A DNA stretch of 64,000 bases, taken from positions 101,813 through 165,812 of the forward strand of contig DYJL01000004.1 in assembly GCA_020723105.1 (NCBI GenBank). The letters are read 5' to 3'. Every line of letters begins with the position of its first letter. Position 1 is the stretch's first letter. The position numbers and the translations under genes were made by a program. Below are positions 1 to 8,850 of this stretch, piece after piece. This DNA comes from Nitrospira japonica (GTDB lineage: Bacteria > Nitrospirota > Thermodesulfovibrionia > UBA6902). Below the pieces are notes generated by a model that saw nothing but the letters and a program-made list of their open reading frames with translations, was not told the origin of the DNA and made no database searches.

Positions 1-1665
1 GATAATAAGAACGTCTATCATATTTTCTTTTAAAGCCCATATCGCATCATTTGGGGAACAAACAATGGGCTCTTCATGCTTGTTAAATGATGTGTTGATG
101 AGGGATAACCCACCGGTTTCTTCATACCACTTTAATAAGAGCTTGTGGACTGTTGGTTCTGTCTCTGCAGATACTATCTGGGGCCGCGCTGTTTTATCTA
201 CATGAACTACAGCAGGAGAATTTTCTAACATTTCCTCAGTACAGTCATAGGTAATAGTCATGTAATAACTTGAAATATGGTTTGGCTGCCAGTTTTTATA
301 ACATCTCTCAGCTAATTCAATAGCAGTAACTGGTGCAAAAGGCATGAATTCAGTTCGTTGCATCCGATGGTTTAACCATTTATTTACTGAGTTATCGTTA
401 CAGTGATATAAAATACTTCGATGGCAGAGAGCTCTGGGCCCATGCTCCATGCGCCCTTGGAACCAGCCAACGACTTTATTATTTTTGATTGCATTAATAG
501 CTGCATCAATTTTATCTTCGTTGCTCTGAAGTTTTGTGACAATAAGTTCGTTATCATTCAGATAACCGGCAATCTCTTCGTCATTAAATTTAGGTCCCAG
601 AAACATGCTTTCTATCTGTGCTTTCTTTCCGGTTAACTGATATGCTGCACCGACAGCAGCGCCCAAGGCCAAGCCACCATCAGACATATGAGGTTGTATG
701 AAAACGTTTTCAACTTGCGGGATATCGAATACCTTTTTATTCAATGAAACATTTGCAAAAACACCACCTGCCATACAGACGTGCGTCATGCCAGTTTCTT
801 TTAAATAATAATCTGTCATACTGATGACAATATGCTCCAGATGTTTTTGTGCAGCAGCGGCAATGTCCTCGCGTTTTGCCTCTTTGATAATTTGCTGAAG
901 TTCATCAGAGAAGACAGGGTCATGCAACCAGGGTCTGTAGTACGGCCCGATATGGGAAACAATACGGCCGTCTTTATATGAAATCATCTTCTCCATGAGA
1001 GGGAGATACTTAGACGGATCGCCGTATGCAGCAAGCCCGGTAATTTTCCCTTCATGGCGGTTAACCTTGAACCCTAACAGGGCGGTAATACGTGCATAAA
1101 AGAATCCCAAACTATCTATACTTGGAGTACGATGTATGACTTCATATTTACTGTTATTAAATACGCTTACAGTAAACGCCTGATAGTCTCCGCGTCCGTC
1201 AGCAGTCAAAACGAGTGATCTTTCAAAAGGCGAACATGCAAAGGCGCTGATTGCGTGACATTCATGGTGATCCAGATAGATAGTCTTAGAACCCAGATTA
1301 TTCTTATTCACAAAATCCAGGAAGTGGCTATGTACTTCTTCATCTCTGCTTATTTCAATCTCGACTCTTTTTCGAAACGTCTCTATCTGTTCAGGATTAT
1401 TGCGAGTTTCTTCTACAACTCGGTCAAAAAACATGAGCAGATGCCTCTTGGAATTAAAACCGCTGCTCCAGCCATAAGAAATATAATCAACATCCTCAAG
1501 TGTTATACCCTGTTGTTTTAGAACGTATTCGATAGATTGTGTGGGCCAGGAACTGTCGTTTTTAACTCGTGTAAATCTTTCTTCACTTGCGGCAGCCATT
1601 ATCTTGTTATTTTTAACAAGACATGCTCCAGACACCTCTTCGTTCACTATTCCTAAAATTAGCAT
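1..1665 (-). CDS. Carbamoyltransferase, NodU/CmcH (TobZ-like) family, C-terminus cut by window edge
   Basis: Reading the minus strand from the ATG at 1663-1665 gives 555 codons with no stop down to base 1, so the 3' end lies outside the window; by comparison with the other copies here only about 10-25 residues are missing. The Kae1-like N-terminal domain begins MLILGIVNEE and carries HHECH at residues 133-137 and a TADGRG block. The C-terminal YrdC-like part shows GRMEHGPRALCHRSI and LINTSFN. The family transfers carbamoyl from carbamoyl phosphate, via carbamoyl-adenylate, to a sugar or aminocyclitol hydroxyl. It differs from the other copies in having ALCHRSI where they have ALGGRSI, so it is a separate subfamily and probably has another acceptor. 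The substrate cannot be told from sequence. Confidence 0.9.
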   Translation of the reverse strand, partial: MLILGIVNEEVSGACLVKNNKIMAAASEERFTRVKNDSSWPTQSIEYVLKQQGITLEDVDYISYGWSSGFNSKRHLLMFFDRVVEETRNNPEQIETFRKRVEIEISRDEEVHSHFLDFVNKNNLGSKTIYLDHHECHAISAFACSPFERSLVLTADGRGDYQAFTVSVFNNSKYEVIHRTPSIDSLGFFYARITALLGFKVNRHEGKITGLAAYGDPSKYLPLMEKMISYKDGRIVSHIGPYYRPWLHDPVFSDELQQIIKEAKREDIAAAAQKHLEHIVISMTDYYLKETGMTHVCMAGGVFANVSLNKKVFDIPQVENVFIQPHMSDGGLALGAAVGAAYQLTGKKAQIESMFLGPKFNDEEIAGYLNDNELIVTKLQSNEDKIDAAINAIKNNKVVGWFQGRMEHGPRALCHRSILYHCNDNSVNKWLNHRMQRTEFMPFAPVTAIELAERCYKNWQPNHISSYYMTITYDCTEEMLENSPAVVHVDKTARPQIVSAETEPTVHKLLLKWYEETGGLSLINTSFNKHEEPIVCSPNDAIWALKENMIDVLII

Positions 1666-1797
1666 AATAAGTTCCTAAAAATAATAGATAGTGTATACCA
1701 TATGTATTTTAATGATTTCTGAAAAGTATCTGGATTCAGGCAACCAATATCCAGAATATACTCAGAGTGGTAGATTTATATTTTATAATTACTTTTG

Positions 1798-1816
1798 TTA
1801 TGATAGTTTATCATAA
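1798..1816. promoter_or_regulatory. Perfect inverted repeat in the divergent 1666-2003 intergenic region
   Basis: The 338-bp gap between the leftward carbamoyltransferase and the rightward Nudix gene is AT-rich and has no convincing ORF. It holds a perfect 8-bp inverted repeat, TTATGATA-GTT-TATCATAA. A second, 7-bp inverted repeat lies at 1729-1735/1749-1755 (TCTGGAT/ATCCAGA). The position between divergent genes fits an operator, but neither repeat is followed by a T-tract and AT-rich sequence produces such repeats by chance. The function is a guess. Confidence 0.25.
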
Positions 1817-2003
1817 GATAATAAATTTTTTATATTGTCATTGAATTAATTCAACACTTCTTAAACAGTCATAATTGAACTTGCAGAATATATCAATAGG
1901 ACAGAAGCCACTATTATATTAAAATAAACAAATTTCCTCCTGTTTGAGTAGTTCTGTAATTTGGCTTTAGTAAAATAATTTCTACAGACATTATATTTTA
2001 TAT

Positions 2004-2549
2004 ATGAAAGAACCAGTCATTTGTAATATCCAGAAAGATTTGTCCATACAGTGGTTTGAGCAAATCAGCAAAACAGTCTTACTGCCACATAATAATGGAC
2101 AGCAGATCTACTATTCAATCAAGCCTCCGGATTATGTAACTGCGCTTACCCAAACTACCGATAATCGGTTTATTATATTAAGGCAATACAGACCGGCTGT
2201 TGAGGATTATACTTTTGAACTCCCGAGCGGCCATGTGGAAGAGGGTGAGACTCCGGCCCAGGCAATGTTAAGGGAATTAAGAGAGGAAACCGGCTGTTTA
2301 GCCGGAGAGGCAACTTTACTGAGAGAGCTTATCCCTGATACAGGCAGGCTTGAGAATCGTCTGTGGGCTTTTTATATAAACAATGTTGAAGTAAAAAATA
2401 TTCCGGAACCAGACAAAAACGAAGGGATAGAAGTTCATCTCGTATCACACGAACAATTCATTGAAATGATAAATAAGGGGCAACTGAATCACGCTTTGGA
2501 TTTAAGTGTAATAGCCTTGGCAATTTTCCAGAAATATTTACTAATTTAA
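2004..2549 (+). CDS. Nudix hydrolase, ADP-ribose/NDP-sugar pyrophosphatase-like
   Basis: This 181-aa protein has a perfect Nudix box, GX5EX7REUXEEXGU, running from G76 to C98 (E82, R90, E91, E94, E95, G97). An upstream segment (IILRQYRP) and the downstream PDTGRLENR are typical of the ADP-ribose/NDP-sugar pyrophosphatase branch. Nudix enzymes cleave a nucleoside diphosphate linked to another group. Here it is the first gene of a rightward run followed 24 bp later by a sugar epimerase and then a sugar dehydrogenase, so a nucleotide sugar is a plausible substrate (inference). The ATG at 2004 has only a weak upstream Shine-Dalgarno. Confidence 0.9.
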   Translation: MKEPVICNIQKDLSIQWFEQISKTVLLPHNNGQQIYYSIKPPDYVTALTQTTDNRFIILRQYRPAVEDYTFELPSGHVEEGETPAQAMLRELREETGCLAGEATLLRELIPDTGRLENRLWAFYINNVEVKNIPEPDKNEGIEVHLVSHEQFIEMINKGQLNHALDLSVIALAIFQKYLLI

Positions 2550-2573
2550 CTTACGGAGGACTACATAAAATTT

Positions 2574-3542
2574 ATGAAAATAATGATTACTGGAAGTGAG
2601 GGCTCGCTTGCTCAAATGGTTATTCCGTATTTACTCAAAGAGGGCCATGAGATAGTTGGAGTTGACAATTTTGCCAGGTATGGCCTGATTAATCGGGATA
2701 GAAATTATGAATTTATTACAGGAGATTTGGGTGATACGGCGGTGGTCAAGTCCATTTTTTCTAAATATACATTTGACGCAGTATTTCATTTTGCTGCATT
2801 GATCTACGGAGTAGTAGGATTCCATAAAAGGCCTGCGGATATTATTGCAGATAATAATCTGATGACTATTAATATTCTCAAAATGGGTTATGAAAGAATA
2901 AGAAGGTTTATATACCTGTCTTCATCAATGGTATATGAGCGGAGTATGAGATGGCCTCATAAAGAAGAGGACACTGAGAATATAGCGGTAATGAGCACAT
3001 CATATGGTTTATCCAAGTATATTGGCGAAAGGGTTACTCAGTCTTATCATGAACAGTATGGTACAGACTATGTTATCTGGCGGCCTTTCAATATTATTAC
3101 ACCTTTTGAGTCTCCTGAAGAGGAGGGGTTCAGTCATGTTTTTGCCGATATGATAGATAAGATATTGGTTCAGAAACAAAGCCCTGTTGATATATTTGGT
3201 GACGGGGAACAGATAAGGTGCTTTACTAACATTTATGATGTTGCGGATGCTCTCGCCAGTTTTTCGTTAAATGATAAAGCAACGAATCAGATATTCAATA
3301 TCGGGAATCCTGAACCCATAACAATTAAGGGATTGGCTGAAAAAATTGTTAGCCTTGGAAAGGAACACGGGCTTTTGTCCAAGGATTATTGTTTATCTTT
3401 CAATTACAAACCGATTTATGCAGATGATGTGAAGAAACGAATTCCCGACGTTACAAAAATCCGGGAAGTTTTTGGCTGGCAGGCAAAGGTTAAGATAGAT
3501 GAATCGCTTAAAGGATATATCAAGCACAAATTTAAAGTGTAA
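2574..3542 (+). CDS. NAD-dependent epimerase/dehydratase (extended SDR)
   Basis: This 322-aa extended short-chain dehydrogenase has an N-terminal Rossmann motif (GSEGSLA, residues 7-13), an SSS block near 117 and the catalytic YxxxK as Y144-K148 in SYGLSK. The family works on nucleotide-sugars (epimerisation, dehydration or reduction at C4/C5). The start is well supported by GGAGG about 15 nt upstream of ATG 2574. It lies 17 bp before a nucleotide-sugar dehydrogenase, so both probably act on one precursor, for example to make a uronic acid. The exact reaction cannot be assigned. Confidence 0.88.
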   Translation: MKIMITGSEGSLAQMVIPYLLKEGHEIVGVDNFARYGLINRDRNYEFITGDLGDTAVVKSIFSKYTFDAVFHFAALIYGVVGFHKRPADIIADNNLMTINILKMGYERIRRFIYLSSSMVYERSMRWPHKEEDTENIAVMSTSYGLSKYIGERVTQSYHEQYGTDYVIWRPFNIITPFESPEEEGFSHVFADMIDKILVQKQSPVDIFGDGEQIRCFTNIYDVADALASFSLNDKATNQIFNIGNPEPITIKGLAEKIVSLGKEHGLLSKDYCLSFNYKPIYADDVKKRIPDVTKIREVFGWQAKVKIDESLKGYIKHKFKV

Positions 3543-3559
3543 TGTTTAGGAGACGATGA

Positions 3560-4885
3560 ATGGGCAAGAATAATGATAAGGTTTGTGTCTTAGGTATGGG
3601 TTTTATAGGATTGACGCTTGCGGCTACTTTAGCTGAAGCAGGTGTTAAAGTGCTCGGCGTTGATGTTGTAGAGGATGTAATAACTACGTTGAAGAAAAAG
3701 AAAATCTATTTTTATGAGCCCGGCCTTGAGCGTTTGCTGAAGAAACACGCTGGTCGTAATCTTGAATTTTCACTTGGTATTTTTGATAAATCATGCAATT
3801 ACTATATTATTTGTGTAGGAACACCTATAGATCCCGATACAAATAAGCCCAAACTTCAATATATCGAGAGTGCAGCCAAAAGCATCCTGCCTTATCTGAA
3901 AAAAGGAGATACGGTTATCCTTCGATCTACGGTTCCCATGGGAATATCCCGTAATTTTATCGCCAGAATGATCGAATCCGATACCGGGTTAAAATCCGGC
4001 AAGGACTTTTTCTTCGGCTTTGTCCCGGAAAGGACCGTTGAAGGCAATGCTCTTTACGAGCAGAAATTTATCCCCCAGATAGTTGGCGCTCTGAACAAAG
4101 AGAGCGCAAAAAAAATTGACAGGTTGTTTAGCACATTTAACCGGCAGCTTCTGCATGTTCCGGATATTGAACATGCGGAGCTCTGTAAAATCATAGACAA
4201 TACATATCGTGACGTCACCTTTGCCTATGCAAACCAGATGGCGATGATATGTGAAGAACTCGGCCTGGATTTTAACATAATACGGCAGACGTGCAACAAT
4301 AATTATCAGCGGAATAATATTCCTGCGGCCAGTCCCGGGGTCGGCGGAGCCTGTCTTACAAAGGATCCATATATTCTTGTGGATCTGTGCAAAAAACTGA
4401 ATATCCATGCGGAGCTTATAAAATCTGCCAGGGAAATCAATGAGACTACGGTTTTTCACCTTGCCAAGAAAGTCCTGAACAGGTTGACCGCGTTAGGTAA
4501 AAATATCTGCGCTTCCAAAATATTTATTATGGGCTTTGCATTCAAAGGCGAGCCTGAGACCAGCGACATGAGGTTTTCCACAACTATTGATCTCGTTAAT
4601 TACCTCAAGCCGTTTTGTTCCAGGCTTTACGGTTATGATGCGGCAGTGAATGCAGAGAGCATCGAAGCCCTCGGTGTGAGGACCTCTTCCATAGAAGAAG
4701 GTTTTAAGGAAGCCGATGTAGTCATCGTTATGAATTCCCATAAAAACCATAAAAATCTGAATATAAAAAAACTTGCAAAAGTTGCGGGCAATCCCCTTAT
4801 TTTTATAGATTGCTGGAATTTGTACAACAAACAGGAAATTGCAAAATCGGGAAATATTATTTACAGTAGCGTCGGGCTTTACTGA
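3560..4885 (+). CDS. Nucleotide-sugar dehydrogenase (UDP-glucose/GDP-mannose dehydrogenase family)
   Basis: This 441-aa protein has the family's three parts: an N-terminal NAD domain (GMGFIG, residues 12-17), the central PER segment (156-158) and the catalytic cysteine C265 in GVGGACLTKDP with K268. These enzymes oxidise C6 of a nucleotide-sugar twice to give a uronic acid. The active-site block is intermediate between UDP-glucose and UDP-HexNAc dehydrogenases, so the sugar is left open. AGGAGA sits just upstream of ATG 3560. Its neighbours are an SDR epimerase before it and a GT2 after it, consistent with making and using an activated uronate. Confidence 0.92.
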   Translation: MGKNNDKVCVLGMGFIGLTLAATLAEAGVKVLGVDVVEDVITTLKKKKIYFYEPGLERLLKKHAGRNLEFSLGIFDKSCNYYIICVGTPIDPDTNKPKLQYIESAAKSILPYLKKGDTVILRSTVPMGISRNFIARMIESDTGLKSGKDFFFGFVPERTVEGNALYEQKFIPQIVGALNKESAKKIDRLFSTFNRQLLHVPDIEHAELCKIIDNTYRDVTFAYANQMAMICEELGLDFNIIRQTCNNNYQRNNIPAASPGVGGACLTKDPYILVDLCKKLNIHAELIKSAREINETTVFHLAKKVLNRLTALGKNICASKIFIMGFAFKGEPETSDMRFSTTIDLVNYLKPFCSRLYGYDAAVNAESIEALGVRTSSIEEGFKEADVVIVMNSHKNHKNLNIKKLAKVAGNPLIFIDCWNLYNKQEIAKSGNIIYSSVGLY

Positions 4886-4918
4886 AACATCTTTTTCTTG
4901 TTCACTATTTTTTAATTT

Positions 4919-5683
4919 ATGCCCCAGGAAAAGAATACAAGCGCAAAAAAACTGCTGACGTTAATTATGCCGGTATACAATGAAGGCGATGCAGTAATCC
5001 CGGTAATATCAACTTTGTTCCTTACGATCCACTACCCCATGCAGATATTTGTTGTACACGATTCACCTGATGATTTGACGGTACCTACAGTTAAGAAACT
5101 TCAGAAATATTTTGACGATCTTCATCTTCTGCGGAATGAATGGGACAGGGGTGTGCTTAATGCTATAAAAACGGGCTTTAAAAAAGCCGATACTCCATAT
5201 GTAGGGGTTTGGGTTGCCTATCATCTCGATCCCTTTGGAATCATCAACACCATGGTTGAAAAGCTTGAAAACGGATATGACCTTGTATCTGCAAATCGCT
5301 TTACCGTTGACAATACAAGAGCAAGAGGCAATACCATAAAAAAATTGCTTTCTCACGGGGGGAATCTTGTTTTAAATAAAATAATCGGAATGCCGATATC
5401 CGATATTACTACATCAATAAAGGTGTACAGAAAATCCATGCTGGATTCGTTGGTAATAGAGACCGTAGTCAACGGGGGATGGGCCGTCAACTCAGAATTG
5501 GCCATTAAGGCAGCTATTAATGGTTATCGCCTGGATGAAGTTCCACTGGAGAAAAAAAATATCACCCTTGTTCACGGGTTGACTAATTTTAAAGTGCTTA
5601 AACAGCTTCCGACATATTTTCAATGGCTGTATTTGGGTTGGAAGAACAGAGATGTAATCAAATCACATAAGATTAAAAGTTGA
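4919..5683 (+). CDS. GT2 family protein, DPM-synthase-like, without a DXD motif
   Basis: This 254-aa protein has the GT-A start LTLIMPVYNEGD and the later D-L-V-S-A-N-R-F and D-I-T-T-S-I-K-V-Y blocks that match dolichol/polyprenyl-phosphate mannose synthases. Where those enzymes have DAD before HPP, this one reads WVAYHLDP, so both metal-binding aspartates are absent. No transmembrane segment is obvious. It follows the sugar dehydrogenase by 33 bp and is probably in its operon. It may use a non-standard metal site, or it may be inactive or have another role. No clear Shine-Dalgarno precedes ATG 4919. Confidence 0.8.
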   Translation: MPQEKNTSAKKLLTLIMPVYNEGDAVIPVISTLFLTIHYPMQIFVVHDSPDDLTVPTVKKLQKYFDDLHLLRNEWDRGVLNAIKTGFKKADTPYVGVWVAYHLDPFGIINTMVEKLENGYDLVSANRFTVDNTRARGNTIKKLLSHGGNLVLNKIIGMPISDITTSIKVYRKSMLDSLVIETVVNGGWAVNSELAIKAAINGYRLDEVPLEKKNITLVHGLTNFKVLKQLPTYFQWLYLGWKNRDVIKSHKIKS

Positions 5684-5698
5684 TAAATCGAATAATCA

Positions 5699-7459
5699 TT
5701 ATAAATACTTTTGCCATAGTCTAAGCAACTTACGGCGATATTTCCCATATTCTTCCCCTGTGATTTTCTTAATTGCGTTTGCGGCTAAGTCTCTAATGTA
5801 GGGGTCGTCGTCCTTTAACGAAGCAGCTTTTAGTGCTTCTACTGAACGAGGGGTTCCTATTTCTCCAAGGGCTTCTATTATTTCTATTCGGATATTTCTG
5901 TCTTCATCTTTCAGTAAAGCAATCAATGGGGTGACTGCGCGCTGATCGTGAGTTTTTCCAAGTGCAATTATTGCTGTTTTCCGATTGGAATAAAAATCAT
6001 CTTTCAGACATGCAATCAGGCTTTCCACTGTCCTGGTATCATTCGTCCTGGAAAGGGCCATTAATGCACGCCTGCGGACATATGGACTTTTATCATCTTT
6101 TGCAGTTTTAGTAAGAGCTTCTGTAATGTAGGGGTCATCTTTTTTTTCTAACTCCAGCACGGCCCGCATGCGGACATAAGCACTGTCGTCTTTCAGAGCA
6201 TTGATTAAAGGAACTACAGTGCGGGAATCCTTTATTTCACCAAGCGCTAAAACTGAAGCCTCTCTGAGGTCCGGGTCTTTGTTGTTTAAGGCATTAATCA
6301 ACGTGTCAAGTACTTTAGAGTTTGCCATTTTTGCAAGAGCGATGGCCGCTTTCTTTTTCATATACCAATCATTATCGGTCAATACAAGGTTAATGAGGTC
6401 ATCAGTTTCTACATTTTTAAATGTATGTGTTGTTAAATTTCTTGTATGTAGCATATCATCAGAAGAAAATATGCCTTTCGTCTCCAGATAACTGAAGACT
6501 TCTTTTGCGATTACTCCGGTTGATAAATCACCGGGATGTCCATTCGCAGGATTAGCCCACAGCTTTCGGGGATTTATATGTCCCAAATTTTTTTCAAGCG
6601 CCGGGAGCAAATTTAAATATTTTATATGCGCCTGTTCAAGCAGGGGGATGATTTCGTTAAACTTGCGGATGATAATATCATTAGAGTCAGCGGCGGTAAG
6701 CACAAACAAAAGATCTATGTTTTTACTGTTGCAGAAGCGGGAAAAATCCTGCAGTACTTCCATATAGCTGTGGAGATTTTCCTCCTCATAGAGCGCCTTT
6801 TCCCAATTGTCATACTGATGATCCGAATAAACATGCTCGGTGAGAAACCTGTTTGTATAAGATACGATAAAGGATATGGCGTCAGGAAAAATAATTTTCA
6901 ATATCTTAACTGCTAAGTTGCTCTGCCATGTGTAGGGCTTCATTTTAACATCTCCGATATCAGGATCGTTGGAAACAAAACCTACAATCAGCATATCAAT
7001 GTCATATTTAATGCCATGTTTCTCAAGAAACGACAGCTCATCTGCTGTGGTCCAGGCGCTGAGTCCCCAGCTCATTACTTCATAGTTGCTGTATTTTTCC
7101 GTGACTATTTTTTCGAGCTTGTGACTCCATATTTGCTCATATGGAAGCCCATAACCCCAGATGAAAGAATCGCCAAGCACGGCTATGCGTTTCATGCCGT
7201 ATTTCTTTTCCATATTTCTGACTCTGTCAGTAAATCCATAGGGGTTTGATTTTGCGAATTCATAATTTTTCCTGTTTATTTCATTATCATATTTTACAAA
7301 CTTGTTTGATATCCATACGGGAGAAGGAGAATCTATATCGTCAAACCATCCGGTTTTTAATGTGAGCTCCAAAAGAAGCAGACAGAATAAGAGCGATAAA
7401 AGGACTGTTGCAATTGTAATAATTATGGGTCTTAATCTGTTTTTATTATTATCAGACAT
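5699..7459 (-). CDS. Membrane-anchored SGNH hydrolase-like protein fused to C-terminal HEAT repeats
   Basis: The 586-aa protein has an N-terminal membrane segment (about residues 11-34) followed by a periplasmic SGNH/GDSL domain: GDS at 96-98 with nucleophile S98, N164 in GFVSNDPD and H308 in NGHPGD. From about residue 360 to 570 there is a row of about six HEAT/PBS-lyase-type repeats of roughly 31 residues with the recurring A-x-x-A-L-x-x-x-x-D-x-R pattern. SGNH domains in glycan loci usually add or remove O-acetyl groups. The usual catalytic Asp two or three residues before the His is Asn (N306) here. HEAT repeats are binding scaffolds. The gene stands alone on the minus strand between rightward genes. 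Confidence 0.88.
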   Translation of the reverse strand: MSDNNKNRLRPIIITIATVLLSLLFCLLLLELTLKTGWFDDIDSPSPVWISNKFVKYDNEINRKNYEFAKSNPYGFTDRVRNMEKKYGMKRIAVLGDSFIWGYGLPYEQIWSHKLEKIVTEKYSNYEVMSWGLSAWTTADELSFLEKHGIKYDIDMLIVGFVSNDPDIGDVKMKPYTWQSNLAVKILKIIFPDAISFIVSYTNRFLTEHVYSDHQYDNWEKALYEEENLHSYMEVLQDFSRFCNSKNIDLLFVLTAADSNDIIIRKFNEIIPLLEQAHIKYLNLLPALEKNLGHINPRKLWANPANGHPGDLSTGVIAKEVFSYLETKGIFSSDDMLHTRNLTTHTFKNVETDDLINLVLTDNDWYMKKKAAIALAKMANSKVLDTLINALNNKDPDLREASVLALGEIKDSRTVVPLINALKDDSAYVRMRAVLELEKKDDPYITEALTKTAKDDKSPYVRRRALMALSRTNDTRTVESLIACLKDDFYSNRKTAIIALGKTHDQRAVTPLIALLKDEDRNIRIEIIEALGEIGTPRSVEALKAASLKDDDPYIRDLAANAIKKITGEEYGKYRRKLLRLWQKYL

Positions 7460-7530
7460 ACAAAAAACTCTTCGACATTTATTGTAAGCTGCCCGTGTAG
7501 ATAGGCAAGGAATTTCATTTGCAAAACAAT

Positions 7531-7736
7531 TTAACAGGTTGCTGAAAAAGTATTTTAGCTGTCATTGCGAGCAGTTCCCTCGCTTGTCATTGCGAGCGAA
7601 GCGAAACAATCTTTCTTTACCGCTCGGGATAAACTCCGTAAACTCACTTCGTTTTAAATCAATAAGTTTGAGATTGCTTCGTCGCAAAATATGCTCCTCG
7701 CAATGACAATTACAGACTTTTTCAGCAGCCTGTTAA
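7531..7736. repeat. MITE-like palindromic element with 21-bp terminal inverted repeats
   Basis: The 470-bp gap 7460-7929 contains a 206-bp element bounded by TTAACAGGTTGCTGAAAAAGT (7531-7551) and its inverted copy at 7716-7736, matching at 20 of 21 positions. Inside are two direct copies of GTCATTGCGAGC near the left end and an inverted counterpart near the right end (gattgcttcg...cctcgcaatgaca), so the whole can fold back on itself. It has no coding capacity. Repeats of this 'gtcattgcgag' type occur in many copies in some bacterial genomes; this is the only copy I noticed in the window. The rest of the gap is AT-rich with no convincing gene. Confidence 0.8.
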
Positions 7737-7929
7737 AGGATTCGGAACTGAAAAATTAATATAGAATAACAACATTGCTTCAAACATATCAATATTAAAA
7801 TCAGCAGATTCCCTATGATGGAGAATCTCATGATTATAAGTTGATATGACGGAATATAATATTTGGGGAAGGTGCTTGGAATTATGTAAATGCTATAATA
7901 ATAACCAATAAAATTATCAGAGGACATCT

Positions 7930-8832
7930 TTGCAAACTAATAATGAAACAAATTCCGGTATTGAAGTAACTGTCTTGATAAGAGCGAAAAATGAGGCTAA
8001 AGATATCGGAAAGACACTGTCCGTTATCTTCTCCCAGACGTATAAAAATATTGAAGTCATAATAGTTGATTCCGGTTCTACCGACAGGACACTCGAAATA
8101 GCAAGAGAGTATCCGGTAAGAATATATGAGATAAGGCCTGAAGATTTTACATGGGGATATGCCTTGAATTATGGTTTTAAGAGGGCCAATGGTAAGTATG
8201 TTGTTAATTTGAGTGCGCATGCCTTGCCTTTGTCAGATAACTGGATCGAGACAATGATTGCTAATTTTAATGATGAAAAGATTGCGGCAGTCATGAGTAA
8301 GAACCTGCCTTGTCCTGACTGCAATCCGTTTGACAGGAGAGGGCTTTTAAAAAAATATAATAGGCCCAGACAGGAGATAAAGGGAGGGCCACCTTACATC
8401 TTTTCCAATTACAGCTCGGTGATAAGAAAGAGTGTTTGGGAGAGAGTGCCTTATGATGAGACGTTAACTTATGCTGAAGATCATGATTGGGCGATCAAGA
8501 TCGCGGACATGGGATATAAAATCATCTATGAACCAGCGGCTGAGACTTACCATTCCCATAATGAGACTTTGAAGCAGATATATAAAAGGGCATATGTCGA
8601 GGCCTGTGCGCTTAAGGTCCTTGAGTATAAGAAGTTTACGGTATTGAATATTCTGTTCGATCTGTTTGCAGGCTCTGTCTATGACATGCTATATGTCCTT
8701 GTTAAGCGGGATAATATAAAATGGTTCTTTTTTGCGCCCTTTAGAAAAATTGTCATAAACTTTGCGAGGTTCAAGGCGCTGAGGGCTGATGATAGTGGAA
8801 GAGGGGCCATGAGACTATTTAACAGACAGTGA
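7930..8832 (+). CDS. Glycosyltransferase family 2, rhamnosyltransferase-like
   Basis: This 300-aa protein starts with a TTG at 7930, supported by AGAGGA about 6 nt upstream. It shows VTVLIRAKNE, an IIVDSGSTDRT nucleotide-binding block and the acceptor-side EDHDWAIK block. In place of DXD it has LSAHALP, a variant seen in some bacterial rhamnosyl-type GT2s. There is no strong membrane segment, so it is probably a cytoplasmic or peripheral enzyme extending a lipid-linked oligosaccharide. It is flanked upstream by the MITE-like repeat and meets the leftward asparagine synthetase-type gene tail to tail, 18 bp away. Donor sugar unknown. Confidence 0.87.
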   Translation: MQTNNETNSGIEVTVLIRAKNEAKDIGKTLSVIFSQTYKNIEVIIVDSGSTDRTLEIAREYPVRIYEIRPEDFTWGYALNYGFKRANGKYVVNLSAHALPLSDNWIETMIANFNDEKIAAVMSKNLPCPDCNPFDRRGLLKKYNRPRQEIKGGPPYIFSNYSSVIRKSVWERVPYDETLTYAEDHDWAIKIADMGYKIIYEPAAETYHSHNETLKQIYKRAYVEACALKVLEYKKFTVLNILFDLFAGSVYDMLYVLVKRDNIKWFFFAPFRKIVINFARFKALRADDSGRGAMRLFNRQ

Positions 8833-8850
8833 GGATGTCGGACCTATAAA

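Noticed and set aside
421..1521. Plus-strand frames of 71 and 88 aa at the left end
   Set aside because: Both lie inside the leftward carbamoyltransferase reading frame, which has clear family motifs; they are shadow frames.
7733..7927. 64-aa minus-strand frame beside the palindromic element
   Set aside because: AT-rich sequence overlapping the repeat end, with biased Ile/Leu/Tyr content and no ribosome site; most likely chance.
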